Assembly (NCBI GenBank): GCA_005239465.1
Contig: SPAW01000022.1
Coordinates: 1 to 49,245 of the forward strand
Source: Nitrospira sp.
GTDB lineage: Bacteria > Nitrospirota > Nitrospiria > Nitrospirales > Nitrospiraceae
Reading direction: 5' to 3'
DNA length: 49,245 nt
The notes under the pieces were generated by a model, which searched no databases, was not told the DNA's origin, and was given only the letters and a program-made list of their open reading frames with translations. Position numbers and translations under genes: made by a program. This document shows, in pieces, positions 1 through 8,049 of this stretch (positions within the stretch are counted from its first letter, which is position 1; each line of letters starts with the position of its first letter).

Positions 1-135
1 TATCTTTCTTTACTGGGCCAAGATGTGGAAGTGACCGTGCGGCGTGCTCCACGTGGACAGCGATATGGTACGGTCCGCACGAAGGTATCTAGACGATCGA
101 GTAGGTTATCGGTATCTCGATCGGAGAAGGTGTGA
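1..135 (+). CDS. C-terminal end of an XRE-type HTH regulator or antitoxin (partial)
   Basis: Frame 1 is open from the first base to a TGA at 133-135. Its start resembles the tail of small XRE-family antitoxin-like regulators: a Leu-Gly-Gln-Asp-Val-Glu-Val stretch, then a basic Arg-Arg-Ala-Pro-Arg segment. The HTH itself would lie upstream of the window, so the call rests on the tail only. The last residues are rich in Ser and Arg and look less conserved. The stop overlaps the first base of the following higA start at 135, so the two genes would be translationally coupled. Alternative: the tail of an unrelated protein. Confidence 0.45.
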   Translation, partial: YLSLLGQDVEVTVRRAPRGQRYGTVRTKVSRRSSRLSVSRSEKV

Positions 136-454
136 TGATCAAGAACGGCATGCGGCCGGTTCATCCCGGAGCGATCCTACTAGAAGAGTTCATGAAGCCC
201 TCGGGCTCGCCGATCAACGCGAATATGCTCGCCAGGGCCCTCGAAGTGCCGGCGAATCGGATCACGGCAATTATCAAGGGCAGCGCGGCATCACGGGCGA
301 TACGGCGGTGCGGCTGGCGACCTTTCCCAACGCCACAGCTGAATTCTGGATGAACCTCCAGAAGACGTATGAGCTGCGGCTTGCCGAAAGAGCACTCCCG
401 GGTAAGGTCAAGAAGCATATCGAGCATAACAGGGAAGCGCTCGTCTCGGCCTGA
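135..454 (+). pseudogene. higA: HigA-type antitoxin, frameshifted
   Basis: The 5' half reads as a HigA N-terminus (MRPVHPGAILLEEF, then the HTH helix ARALEVPANRITAI). Near base 270-290 the reading must move to another frame to continue with GITGDTAVRLATF, then AEFWMNLQKTYELRLAE, the classic HigA C-terminal signature. The shift fits loss of one base after the Lys-Gly codons at about 272-277, where the family has Gly-Gln-Arg-Gly-Ile. Intact, it would encode about 106 residues and bind DNA with a HigB toxin. No higB is visible next to it. A sequencing error would give the same picture. Confidence 0.75.
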
Positions 455-510
455 TGACGGCATGTAGGACGAGATGTGAGAAGGGAAAGTACAAAAGTTA
501 TGAAAGCTGT

Positions 511-702
511 TTATCGCCTTTGATCGATAAACTCTTTTAAGTCCCCTCTAATTATTCCGGCGTCAATTACAGTTTTGTAAGACGGTGCATCTTTTTCTTC
601 AATGATTTTGAAATCCAGATAGTACCAGCCACCTTTTATGCTGCCTCCCCCTGACGTGACTGTGTTCATATTGATATAGGCGGTTTGTCCCACGACATTC
701 AT
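511..702 (-). CDS. Small hypothetical protein, perhaps a fragment
   Basis: The reading frame encodes 63 residues from an ATG at 702. It contains a Tyr-Ile-Asn-Met-Asn segment and later Trp-Tyr-Tyr-Leu-Asp-Phe-Lys, which loosely resemble the core of Surface-adhesin protein E-like proteins such as the one at 41828-42250. No signal peptide precedes it. The same frame stays open upstream of 702 into the SNase fragment, so the true 5' end may have been replaced by recombination. I do not recognise it with confidence. It could be a relic or chance coding. Confidence 0.35.
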   Translation of the reverse strand: MNVVGQTAYINMNTVTSGGGSIKGGWYYLDFKIIEEKDAPSYKTVIDAGIIRGDLKEFIDQRR

Positions 703-795
703 TGATCCTGTGCTGCTACTTACGATAGGAGTGGCATACGAAGTTATCTGTGATAATGCATTAAGAGGTTCATCCCCACTCGCGTGGGGAGCACT

Positions 796-966
796 ATCCG
801 TCTTAACGGCCTCGGCTGTTCAGAGAAAGGCCAGACTTTCGCCAAGCGAGCCAAGCAAGCCGCCTCAGCACTCATCTTCGGGAAAACAGTCACGCTTCAG
901 ACACACGGCAAGGACAAGTATGGACGCACCATTGCTGATGTACTGCTGGCCGATGGACCACCGTAA
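796..966 (+). pseudogene. SNase-like thermonuclease, internal fragment
   Basis: This 57-codon stretch matches the middle of a staphylococcal-nuclease fold: IRLNGLGCSEKGQTFAKRAK, then GKDKYGRTIADVLL. The Arg and Glu of the first motif and the Arg after KYG correspond to the SNase catalytic Arg/Glu/Arg set. The signal peptide, the DGDT calcium-site strand and the C-terminal helices are absent. The frame stops at 964-966 just after the DVLLADG strand. It is closely similar to the longer copy at 43251-43793, so it is probably a relic of a paralogue and not a functional gene. Confidence 0.7.
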
Positions 967-1038
967 TGTTGACAAATGGCAGGCCTCGGCTTAAAGAACC
1001 AGCGTTCGTCACGGGAGACAACAACGGAGGTATCAATT

Positions 1039-1566
1039 ATGAGCTATAAATTGTCTGCAGCCCAACAGGCCATGAACAACCTCTTGGAGCGTCATGTCAA
1101 GGCCGAGCTAGACGGAGATCTCGACACTACCATGGCCACCATGTCTGACAATCCCCATCTGCATAATGTTCCGAATATGATGGGTGGGGTGGGCCGTCAA
1201 GGAGTCCGTGATTTCTATCGGAATCATCTCGTTGGCAAATTCTTTCCTCCTGATGTCAAAATGGTGAATGTCTCTCGGACCATTGGAACTGATCAAATCG
1301 TGGACGAAGTGGTGATCAGCTTTACCCATACCAAAGCGATCGACTGGATGCTTCCTGGCGTGCCGCCCACGGGCAAGAGAGTCGAAATGGCCGTAGCGGT
1401 CATTGTCGGGGTCAAGAATGGCAAGATTACCCACGAGCATATTTATTGGGATCAGGCGAGCGTCTTGGTACAGATCGGGTTACTCAATCCGGCACGGTTA
1501 CCCGTGAGCGGTGCCGAAAGTGCCCGCAAGGTGCTCAACCCGAAGCTCCCAGCACGCGTCATCTGA
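1039..1566 (+). CDS. SnoaL-like / NTF2-fold protein
   Basis: The gene encodes 175 residues. The ATG at 1039 is chosen because GGAGG lies about 9 bases upstream (1026-1030); an in-frame ATG at 976 has no such site. The N-terminal helix (residues 5-30), the FYRNHLVGKFFPPD segment and the late Gly-Lys-Ile-Thr-His-Glu-His-Ile-Tyr-Trp-Asp strand fit the SnoaL/NTF2 cone fold, which binds small hydrophobic ligands or acts as a cyclase, isomerase or hydrolase. No specific substrate can be read from the sequence. It sits alone between two SNase relics and appears intact, so it is accessory cargo. Confidence 0.6.
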   Translation: MSYKLSAAQQAMNNLLERHVKAELDGDLDTTMATMSDNPHLHNVPNMMGGVGRQGVRDFYRNHLVGKFFPPDVKMVNVSRTIGTDQIVDEVVISFTHTKAIDWMLPGVPPTGKRVEMAVAVIVGVKNGKITHEHIYWDQASVLVQIGLLNPARLPVSGAESARKVLNPKLPARVI

Positions 1567-1582
1567 CGGGTGTTGAGGCCCC

Positions 1583-1891
1583 GTTGTTTTCGACCTCGAC
1601 GGGGATACCATCGACGTTCTGCACAACCCTCATCAGGAACGCATCTGTCTCAACTGGATTGACTGCCCTGATAAGGGCCAAGCCTACGGTAAGAGAGCAA
1701 AACAAGCCGCCTCAACCCTCGTCTATGGGAAAGAAGTCACTCCCCACAGCTCTGGCCGTGATGAGTACGGGCGCACGATTGCCGATGTGCTTCTACAGGA
1801 TGGTACGAATGTCAATCACACGCACGTCAAAGACGGCTGGTGTGGAGGAAGAGGAGTGGGTGAGCGGCGCGTGACGGGCCAGGCTATCTGA
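1583..1891 (+). pseudogene. SNase-like thermonuclease, degenerate copy
   Basis: Read from 1583, this stretch gives DLDGDTIDVLHN, then CPDKGQAYGKRAKQAAS, then DEYGRTIADVLLQDGTNVN. That is an SNase domain from the calcium-binding strand onward. The catalytic Glu of the CPEK motif is Asp here. The signal peptide is missing, because the frame runs directly out of the 3' end of the SnoaL-like gene. The C-terminal Trp-rich helix (WCWWYRKYAP in the 43 kb copy) collapses after VKDGWC into an unrelated Gly/Arg tail. It is very probably non-functional. Confidence 0.7.
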
Positions 1892-1963
1892 GGGAAGAAA
1901 AGGGAACAGCAACTGCTCAGTTGCTTAAGTGACTTCAATCTTTAAAGATGGGAGAGAATTGGC

Positions 1964-2557
1964 ATGAAAGCTTTCATTACTCAAAATACGCCTGTAACAA
2001 ATGAGGTATTGAATACTATTGCCCACCTCCCAACCAAAAGCTTGCCGCAGATAGTCGAGGAAGGTTTTTCCAAGAAACTAACGGACAAGGACTTCATGCG
2101 TATCGCGGTTCTGTTGGCACAGAAGGGATATGAGGAAGGCGGCTGTCCGATTGGTGGTGTGGTTATCAGTAATGAAACCCGCCAGATTTTAGGCAAAGGG
2201 CATAACACACTTGTACAGGAGAACCACCCGTACAATCATGGTGAAACATCCGCGATACGAGATGCCGGGCGCTGCGATTTCAGTCTGACGACAATTTTTA
2301 CGACATTGAGCCCCTGCGATGTGTGTGCGACGTTGATTTATATGCGCCAGTTCAACAGGGTCGTCGTGGGTGATGTGACAAGTGCTTCGGGCAATGAAGA
2401 AATGCTCCGCCAAAAGGGTGTTCAGGTCGATATTCTAGAAGATCCCGAAGGTATTGCTCTCTACGCGAAATATCGGGCAGAAAAACCGGATCAAGACATC
2501 GAAGACTGGAAAGGTCTGGCTGCTGTGCGACAAACGGCTGTACCTAAATCGTTCTAA
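1964..2557 (+). CDS. Cytosine/nucleoside deaminase family protein
   Basis: The gene encodes 197 residues of the zinc-dependent deaminase (CDA) fold. The zinc motifs are clear: HGE at residues 92-94, with the Glu acting as proton shuttle, and PCDVC at 117-121. GCPIGGVVIS precedes them at 60-69, as in yeast-type cytosine deaminases and related nucleoside deaminases. The reaction would be hydrolytic deamination of a pyrimidine base or related amine. About 45 residues precede the domain. The ATG follows GGGAGAG by about 8 bases. It is intact within an eroded region, and no partner genes for a salvage pathway are adjacent. Exact substrate unknown. Confidence 0.75.
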   Translation: MKAFITQNTPVTNEVLNTIAHLPTKSLPQIVEEGFSKKLTDKDFMRIAVLLAQKGYEEGGCPIGGVVISNETRQILGKGHNTLVQENHPYNHGETSAIRDAGRCDFSLTTIFTTLSPCDVCATLIYMRQFNRVVVGDVTSASGNEEMLRQKGVQVDILEDPEGIALYAKYRAEKPDQDIEDWKGLAAVRQTAVPKSF

Positions 2558-2619
2558 TAAATTCAGACAAGCATGTGCTGTTTGGCTGCAAAGCAAATCA
2601 TTCCAGATCCCTTTGGGGT

Positions 2620-3099
2620 TCAGCATTCTCTCCGGGCGTAATAAACGGGGGCAGGAAGGATCCGGGTGTCAGCAACCATTTCTCGTCGAGTGGCAAGACT
2701 GTGGGCAGATCCGCATTCAGTGCCGCCATGGAAGTGGCGGAAGCGGAGTAGCTGGCAACTGCAATAGTTCGCGGCGACACAAACTCCTATCTTCGCTGCT
2801 CTCTCTAGAAGACGTCTATTGGTCCTCCTGAGCAGCGTGGAGATGGTCATGATGATTCGCTCGGCCACCTTCGGCTGGGGCGCGTCGAACTCCACCCCGA
2901 ACTCAGACCCTTTGACCCATTTCACGATCGCGCGCTCAATCAGCAACGGATCGGGGTCTCCCGGCACAAATATTTGCAGGGCGAGCGCCATCCCGACGGA
3001 CACGGGAGCATTGCCGTTAATATAGCTTCCGCTCAGCGAAAGATCTTCGATGATTCCTTCACTGGTAACTCCTTCCCCCAGGTACCGCACCGGCACCAA
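2620..3099 (-). pseudogene. PilZ-domain protein, truncated at both ends
   Basis: The first ~90 codons encode a PilZ core: PVRYLGEGVTSEGIIEDLSL near the start, then SGSYINGNAP, and a later FGVEFDAPQPKVAERI. PilZ domains bind cyclic di-GMP, but the N-terminal Arg-rich ligand motif is missing here. A TGA directly precedes the only available start, a TTG at 3097-3099. After about residue 100 the frame runs into DNA antisense to an SNase scrap, so the natural C-terminus is also lost. It is best read as a recombination-damaged gene. Confidence 0.6.
2696..2767 (+). pseudogene. SNase-like thermonuclease, C-terminal scrap
   Basis: These 23 codons end in a stop at 2765-2767 and read LWADPHSVPPWKWRKRS, the conserved extreme C-terminus of the same SNase family. 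The out-of-frame tail of the 43 kb copy has LWADPQPVPPWEWRKRS. Nothing upstream in this frame resembles the rest of the nuclease. The scrap lies antisense to the 3' end of the truncated PilZ reading frame, so a recombination junction probably falls between about 2640 and 2800. Confidence 0.6.
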
Positions 3100-3319
3100 T
3101 CAAGTAGTTATCCCGCCACTTCCACCATCTCGTTCTATGACCAGACGTGATCTGAGATGCCTTCCGCCGTTGCAGGCATCACCCTGAGCGTTTGGTGAAT
3201 CCTGGCGAAGTTGTATTACATAAAATAGAGCACCAAGGCTTCTAAACAGTCTCAACAGAGGGGTTCACCCCACGGGCGGATCACCGACTGCGCTGCAGAG
3301 TCTAAGTTGTTGAGAAATT
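3100..3319. other. Intergenic stretch without a recognisable gene
   Basis: I see no open frame with protein-like composition and no clear RNA structure here. It separates the truncated PilZ gene from the truncated tRNA. Confidence 0.4.
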
Positions 3320-3364
3320 TGGTGGGCCGTGTAGGGGTCGAACCTACGGCCCGCTGATTAAGAG
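3320..3364 (-). pseudogene. tRNA-Lys(CTT), 3' half only (att-site remnant)
   Basis: On the minus strand this reads from the anticodon loop CTCTTAA (anticodon CTT) through anticodon 3' stem TCAGC, variable GGGCC, a perfect T arm (GTAGG-TTCGACC-CCTAC), acceptor ACGGCCC, discriminator A and CCA. The 5' half is absent: bases after 3364 do not form the anticodon 5' stem, D arm or acceptor. A break exactly at the anticodon loop is where tyrosine recombinases cross over in tRNA genes. It borders the accessory region at 1-3.3 kb. Confidence 0.8.
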
Positions 3365-3573
3365 GGTAAACAGGCCAATTTTTCAAAGAGCTCGTTGTTG
3401 CGAGGGTTTCCCCATTTTCCTATGAATAATTGACGGCTTGGAGAGTTTCTATTCAGTCGATTGATTCTGTCCAGTGCAATGGTTTGTGATGGCTTTTAGC
3501 ACAAATTTAGCACACCGTTAAGGGTCAATACGTAGCATGCGTCAAAGGCGAGCTTCTAAGTGGTTGATTGTGA
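3365..3573. other. Intergenic stretch, integration-site flank
   Basis: There is no gene here. It includes a near-duplicate TTTTAGCAC / TTTAGCAC motif (around 3495-3513) of the kind often seen beside integrated elements. It lies between the truncated tRNA-Lys and the intact tRNA-Lys. Confidence 0.3.
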
Positions 3574-3649
3574 TGGTGAGCCGGCTGGGACTCGAACCCA
3601 GGGCCCTCGCCTTAAAAGGGCGATGCTCTACCGACTGAGCTACCGGCTC
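3574..3649 (-). tRNA. tRNA-Lys(TTT)
   Basis: The full cloverleaf is 76 nt on the minus strand: acceptor GAGCCGG/CCGGCTC, D arm GCTC-AGTCGGTA-GAGC, anticodon arm TCGCC-CTTTTAA-GGCGA (anticodon TTT), variable GGGCC, T arm CTGGG-TTCGAGT-CCCAG, discriminator A and an encoded CCA. It lies downstream of purA on the same strand. Confidence 0.96.
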
Positions 3650-3652
3650 ATC

Positions 3653-3779
3653 GCAGAATGCTGAAAACGGCCATCAACTTCGTTCTCGCGTCGCTCAAAC
3701 CCTGCAACGTACCCAGCGCCGGCACGCCTCGGGTTTTCGCTCGCTGCGGCCTTGTTGCTGGCCGTTTTGAACATTCTGC
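3653..3779. repeat. 127-bp inverted-repeat element
   Basis: The two ends are near-perfect inverted copies. The left arm (3653-3673) begins GCAGAATG and ends AAAACGGCCA. The right arm (3759-3779), reverse-complemented, matches with two or three differences in the middle. The ~85 bp between them code for nothing evident. It sits between tRNA-Lys and purA and looks like a small non-autonomous or REP-type repeat. Confidence 0.6.
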
Positions 3780-3884
3780 GGCGAAGACTTTATTCGTCAC
3801 TCGCCAATTGACAAGATGGAAAACCCGTCGAAAACGCGAGCCTCATGTTACCATTCTCGAATGACGAATGACCATTGACGTTTT

Positions 3885-5201
3885 TCAGCGGCGTCCGGGA
3901 CGACGGCGAGAACAGTCCAATGGATTGCGGAGGACGATCGTTTCCGCGCGTTTCGACCCGGTCGAGATCATATCGATTCGACACTGCGCCAAGTCTTCAA
4001 TGCGGGCCAGATAGCGTTTCGCTTCAACTGGAAGCTGTTTGTAGGTTGTAGCCCCGGTCGTCGAGGCGGTCCACCCCTTCATCCGTTGATAGACGGGCAC
4101 GCAGTCGGTCAACACTTCGAGGTCCGCCGGCATTTCCTTATAGAGCCCACCGCCGTGTCTGTAGCCGGTGCAGAGCTTCAACTCTTTGCAGCCGTCGAGC
4201 ACATCGAGCTTGGTCACGGCCAGGGAGGTTAACCCGTTTACTTGCGTCGCATGACGGACGACGACGGCATCGAACCAGCCACACCGTCTAGCACGCCCTG
4301 TGGTTGATCCGAACTCCCGCCCACGTTCTTGTAATCCCTGGCCGACCTCGTCGGTCAGTTCGGTTGGAAACGGTCCACTGCCCACTCTGGTGGTATAGAC
4401 CTTCGCAATGCCCATGACGGCGTCAATCATCGTGGGACCCACGCCGGTTCCCGTGCACGCGCCGCCCGCCGCGGAACTGGACGAGGTTACATAGGGATAG
4501 GTGCCGAAGTCCACATCCAGATGCGTGCCCTGGGCCCCTTCGAACAATACGGTCTTGTTCTTTTCGATCGCGCGATTCAGCAAGGTGGTCGTATCGACGA
4601 TATGGCTCTTGAGACGGTCGGCGTAGGCCATGTATTGGTCGAAGACTTTGTCGACCCGAAACGTGTCGACTTTATAGAGCCGCTCCAGGAACCAGTTCAT
4701 CTCGACAAGATTTTCCTCCAATTTCTTCCTGAACAGCGGCGGATTCAGCAGATCACCCGTGCGAATGCCGATCCGCGCCATCTTGTCGGCATAGGACGGC
4801 CCGATCCCCCGACCGGTGGTGCCGATCTTCCGCGACCCCTTCGATTGCTCTGACGCCCGATCGATGGCCTTATGGTACGGCAAAATCAAATGTGCGCGTT
4901 GACTGACGGCGAAGTTCTTGCCGATCATGATGCCCTTGGTCTGGAGCTGATCCATTTCTTCGATCAGCGCCCCCGGGTCCACCACGACTCCGTTCCCAAT
5001 CACACAGGTCGTCCCTCGATACAAAATCCCCGACGGGATGAGATGGAAAATATAGGTCCCGCGCTCGTTGATGACCGTATGCCCGGCGTTGGATCCGCCT
5101 TGATAGCGCACGACGATATCGGCATCCCGGGCCAAGATATCGACGATCTTGCCCTTGCCTTCATCGCCCCATTGGGCGCCGATAATGACGAGATTGCCCA
5201 T
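3885..5201 (-). CDS. purA: Adenylosuccinate synthetase
   Basis: The gene encodes 438 residues, the normal length for PurA. This cytoplasmic enzyme condenses IMP with aspartate using GTP, the first committed step to AMP. The N-terminus is diagnostic: GAQWGDEGKGKIVD (residues 8-21, P-loop and catalytic Asp), then QGGSNAGHTV with the catalytic His. GTTGRGIGPSYADK and the FEGAQG motif follow. The C-terminus ends in Arg-rich residues after the GSKRAETI motif. A strong hairpin with a T run lies just upstream in the leader, and tRNA-Lys(TTT) lies downstream on the same strand. Confidence 0.98.
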   Translation of the reverse strand: MGNLVIIGAQWGDEGKGKIVDILARDADIVVRYQGGSNAGHTVINERGTYIFHLIPSGILYRGTTCVIGNGVVVDPGALIEEMDQLQTKGIMIGKNFAVSQRAHLILPYHKAIDRASEQSKGSRKIGTTGRGIGPSYADKMARIGIRTGDLLNPPLFRKKLEENLVEMNWFLERLYKVDTFRVDKVFDQYMAYADRLKSHIVDTTTLLNRAIEKNKTVLFEGAQGTHLDVDFGTYPYVTSSSSAAGGACTGTGVGPTMIDAVMGIAKVYTTRVGSGPFPTELTDEVGQGLQERGREFGSTTGRARRCGWFDAVVVRHATQVNGLTSLAVTKLDVLDGCKELKLCTGYRHGGGLYKEMPADLEVLTDCVPVYQRMKGWTASTTGATTYKQLPVEAKRYLARIEDLAQCRIDMISTGSKRAETIVLRNPLDCSRRRPGRR

Positions 5202-5224
5202 AGTACTAGTCCCGCGCCATCACG

Positions 5225-5260
5225 AAAAAATGGCTCTGACCCGATAGGGAGATCAGAGCC
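5225..5260 (-). terminator. Hairpin plus T run in the purA leader
   Basis: On the minus strand an 8-bp perfect stem GGCTCTGA/TCAGAGCC encloses a 13-nt loop and is followed by ATTTTTTC, a textbook intrinsic terminator shape. It ends about 24 bases before the purA start. No gene lies upstream on this strand, so it may be a leader attenuator for purA, or may end read-through opposite to tRNA-Ala. Confidence 0.6.
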
Positions 5261-5514
5261 GAGCGGCCTCATGGTAGGTTCCGCCCTTTCTTTTGTCAAG
5301 CCGATCCCCCTCCCGAAAGACTCCATACCAATCCTCGCCTTGCCTCACCGACTTTGCGTTTCAGCACCTCCATTCACCTTTGGGGAGCCAGTTTCCAGAC
5401 GAAGGACGCTCTTTCACTTTCTTGACTGGTCCACACCTGCGTGTTAGCATGCCGCAACGTCTTAACGCCGCAATTTCTAATTTAAAATTTCAAATTGACC
5501 ATTACCGTACGGGT

Positions 5515-5590
5515 GGGGCTGTAGCGCAGTTGGGAGCGCGCGTGAATGGCATTCACGAGGTCGCCGGTTCAATCCCGGCCAGCTCCACCA
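5515..5590 (+). tRNA. tRNA-Ala(GGC)
   Basis: The complete 76-nt cloverleaf has acceptor GGGGCTG/CAGCTCC, including the G3:U70 pair that identifies alanine tRNA. The D arm is GCGC-AGTTGGGA-GCGC, the anticodon arm CGTGA-ATGGCAT-TCACG (anticodon GGC), the variable loop AGGTC and the T arm GCCGG-TTCAATC-CCGGC, with discriminator A and an encoded CCA. Confidence 0.97.
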
Positions 5591-5767
5591 AACCCAGCTT
5601 GCTCGTTCCCGCACCTCAAATGTGTGCAGGGATACTCAATACCCTATGTGGACTTTGTCGCTAATCTTCTGTTGAACCCCGCGCTCGTTATCGCGATATC
5701 GTACTTACTTCCCACGAATAGAGACTTCCAGCATATTTTCAACCTGGTCACAATCTGAACTAGCGCC

Positions 5768-7609
5768 ATGCTCCAAATCGAGTCGGTCAGCAAACAATAC
5801 TCTACGAAGGTTCTGCTCACCGGTGCGTCCGCGCATCTCCGCCCGAATTCACGGGTCGGCCTGGTCGGACCGAACGGCGCCGGTAAAACCACCCTCTTTC
5901 GCATGATCCTTGAGCAAGAGTCGCCGGACAAAGGCTCGATCCGCAAGCGGCCCCGTCTTCGGATCGGCTACCTCCCACAGGAACTCGAAACCATCACCGG
6001 CAAGACCGTCCTGGATGCCGCGCATCACGACGAGTATCCCGAGCACGAAGCCAAACGCATCCTGATGGGGCTGGGATTTACCGAGGTCGATTTCGACCGG
6101 CTGGTCGAAAAACTGTCCGGGGGCTATCGGATGCGCGTCGCGTTGGCGCATCTGCTGCTGTCGAAACCCGACGTGCTCATGCTGGACGAGCCAACCAATC
6201 ATTTGGACAAACCCACCCAACGCTGGTTCGAGCAGTTTCTCTTAAACTCGGGTATGACGCTGTTGATCATCAGCCACGACACCGCCTTTCTCGATCGCGT
6301 CGTCACGCACATCTGGGAACTACGGCATCATAAGATCGAAGAGTACCGAGGCAACTATTCCTCGTTCCGCGAACTCCGGGCGGAACGGGATGCCCAGCTG
6401 CAGGCCTCCGCGACTCGTCAGTCCAAAGAGGTCGCGCGGGTCCAGAAGTTTGTCGATCGCTTCCGATACCAAGCCAACAAGGCCAGCCAGGTCCAATCGC
6501 GCATCAAGCAGCTTGAGAAGGTCAAGATGATTGAAATTCAACGCGATCCCAAACGGGTCAAATTCCGGTTTCCACTCCCTTCGACAAGCGGCCGCAAGGT
6601 GCTGGAACTCACCGGGGTTAGTAAGCGCTATGGCGAGAAGGTGGTCTACGAGACGCTCGATTTCTCGTTGGAGCGGGGCCAGCGCATCGCCCTGGTAGGT
6701 GAAAACGGCGCAGGAAAGAGTACGCTCCTGAAGATGCTCGCGGGCGTCCTCCCTCCCGATACAGGCAAGCGAACCGTGGGGCACGGGGTGACATTGCACT
6801 ACTTCGCCCAACATCAGGCGGAAACATTGAACCCCGAGCATACGATTCTCGAATCGCTCGAAGAAGTCACCAAGCACGCAGAGATGAATTTTTTACGCGG
6901 TATCGCCGGCGCCTTTTTATTCTCCGGCCTTGATCAAAAAAAACTCATCAAGGCCCTGAGCGGAGGGGAACGGAACCGGGTCGCGCTGGCCCGCATGCTG
7001 GTTGAACCAGCCAACACATTGCTTCTGGACGAGCCGACGAACCATTTGGATCCCGCCTCGGTGGACGTCCTTACTGACGCGATGGTGGAATTCCCCGGGA
7101 CGATTGTCTTTATTTCTCATGACCCGACCTTTCTGGCGAGAATCGCCACACGCGTCGTTGAGATTGAGGACGGACTCGCCCGCAACTTTATCGGCGACTA
7201 CGAATACTATTTATGGAAAAAGGCGCAGGAGTTCGAATCGATCAAGGAAACCAGCGAAGAGCTCGGCAGAACACCGCAGGCCAAATCCTCAGGCCCGACA
7301 CGCGCGATGGCCCAACAGGCCCGGACAAAAGCACCGGCGGGAGACCGACGGGACCTCATGAAGACACAAGCGAGATTGGAAAAGCAGGTGTCCCGAGCGG
7401 AAGCTGAAATTGCCGAGGCGGAGGCCAAGGTGAAAACGCGTGATGTGGAACTGGCCAACCCGAAACTCTATGAAGAATTCGGCAAGTGGAATGTCCTGCA
7501 TCAGGAGCAGGATGTCTGGAAACGAGACCTCGAACGATTGTCCACACGCTGGGAATCGCTGTCGGCTGAATTGGAAGAGGTGAAACAAAAGCTGGGGGCG
7601 TTGAGCTAG
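5768..7609 (+). CDS. ABC-F family ATPase (Uup/EttA/YheS type)
   Basis: The gene encodes 613 residues with two ABC domains and no membrane segments. Domain 1 has GPNGAGKTT (Walker A), LSGGYRMRVA (signature) and DVLMLDEPTNHLD (Walker B). Domain 2 repeats this with GENGAGKST, LSGGERNRVA and TLLLDEPTNHLD. The linker between them is rich in Arg and Gln, as in ribosome-binding ABC-F proteins, and the C-terminal ~90 residues form a charged coiled coil (AEAEIAEAEAKVKTRDVEL). Such proteins bind the ribosomal E site and relieve stalled translation. The subclass cannot be fixed by eye. It ends 4 bp inside the convergent PilZ gene. Confidence 0.9.
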   Translation: MLQIESVSKQYSTKVLLTGASAHLRPNSRVGLVGPNGAGKTTLFRMILEQESPDKGSIRKRPRLRIGYLPQELETITGKTVLDAAHHDEYPEHEAKRILMGLGFTEVDFDRLVEKLSGGYRMRVALAHLLLSKPDVLMLDEPTNHLDKPTQRWFEQFLLNSGMTLLIISHDTAFLDRVVTHIWELRHHKIEEYRGNYSSFRELRAERDAQLQASATRQSKEVARVQKFVDRFRYQANKASQVQSRIKQLEKVKMIEIQRDPKRVKFRFPLPSTSGRKVLELTGVSKRYGEKVVYETLDFSLERGQRIALVGENGAGKSTLLKMLAGVLPPDTGKRTVGHGVTLHYFAQHQAETLNPEHTILESLEEVTKHAEMNFLRGIAGAFLFSGLDQKKLIKALSGGERNRVALARMLVEPANTLLLDEPTNHLDPASVDVLTDAMVEFPGTIVFISHDPTFLARIATRVVEIEDGLARNFIGDYEYYLWKKAQEFESIKETSEELGRTPQAKSSGPTRAMAQQARTKAPAGDRRDLMKTQARLEKQVSRAEAEIAEAEAKVKTRDVELANPKLYEEFGKWNVLHQEQDVWKRDLERLSTRWESLSAELEEVKQKLGALS

Positions 7610-7998
7610 ACGGAGGCTTTGAGTGTTTCTTCGAGGTAGTAGTAGAGCCAGCGGTTCTTCTCTTTCGTCACCAATTCGTCCCACACGACCCCGATCAAGA
7701 ATCCTTTCTTCTCCCAAGGCCTGACCCAGGCAACAGTCCCGTCGAGTTTTTCCTGTTGCTCGACACGATCGGAATCCAGGAACGCAAGTGAAACGGTCAC
7801 CTTTTCATTGGGGGGGAAGCGGTCTTTGGTATGAAGCCCGGCACCGATTTTGTTTACATTATCCAGGACGGCTGTACATGCCCGACCGCCGTTCTTCGGG
7901 GACACCAGCGCGGAACCAACTAGTGTGGCACGCACAAACTTCCGCCGCTCACTCGCGGCGACCACGCTGGCCGACGGTTTCGCATCACCTCGCTTCAT
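7606..7998 (-). CDS. PilZ-domain protein
   Basis: The gene encodes 130 residues. ERRKFVRATLVGSA at residues 17-30 is the RxxxR cyclic di-GMP-binding motif of PilZ, and the LDNVNKIGAGL segment (about 45-55) stands where the second motif (D/NxSxxG) lies, with imperfect residues. The strand VAWVRPWEKKGFLIGVVWDEL completes the barrel. It would act as a soluble second-messenger sensor. It converges on the ABC-F gene with a 4-bp overlap and shares no operon. Confidence 0.75.
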   Translation of the reverse strand: MKRGDAKPSASVVAASERRKFVRATLVGSALVSPKNGGRACTAVLDNVNKIGAGLHTKDRFPPNEKVTVSLAFLDSDRVEQQEKLDGTVAWVRPWEKKGFLIGVVWDELVTKEKNRWLYYYLEETLKASV

Positions 7999-8049
7999 AT
8001 GTTCTAAGTATAACCGATTAGAAAAGATTGTAAACCACCAAAATCGGCC

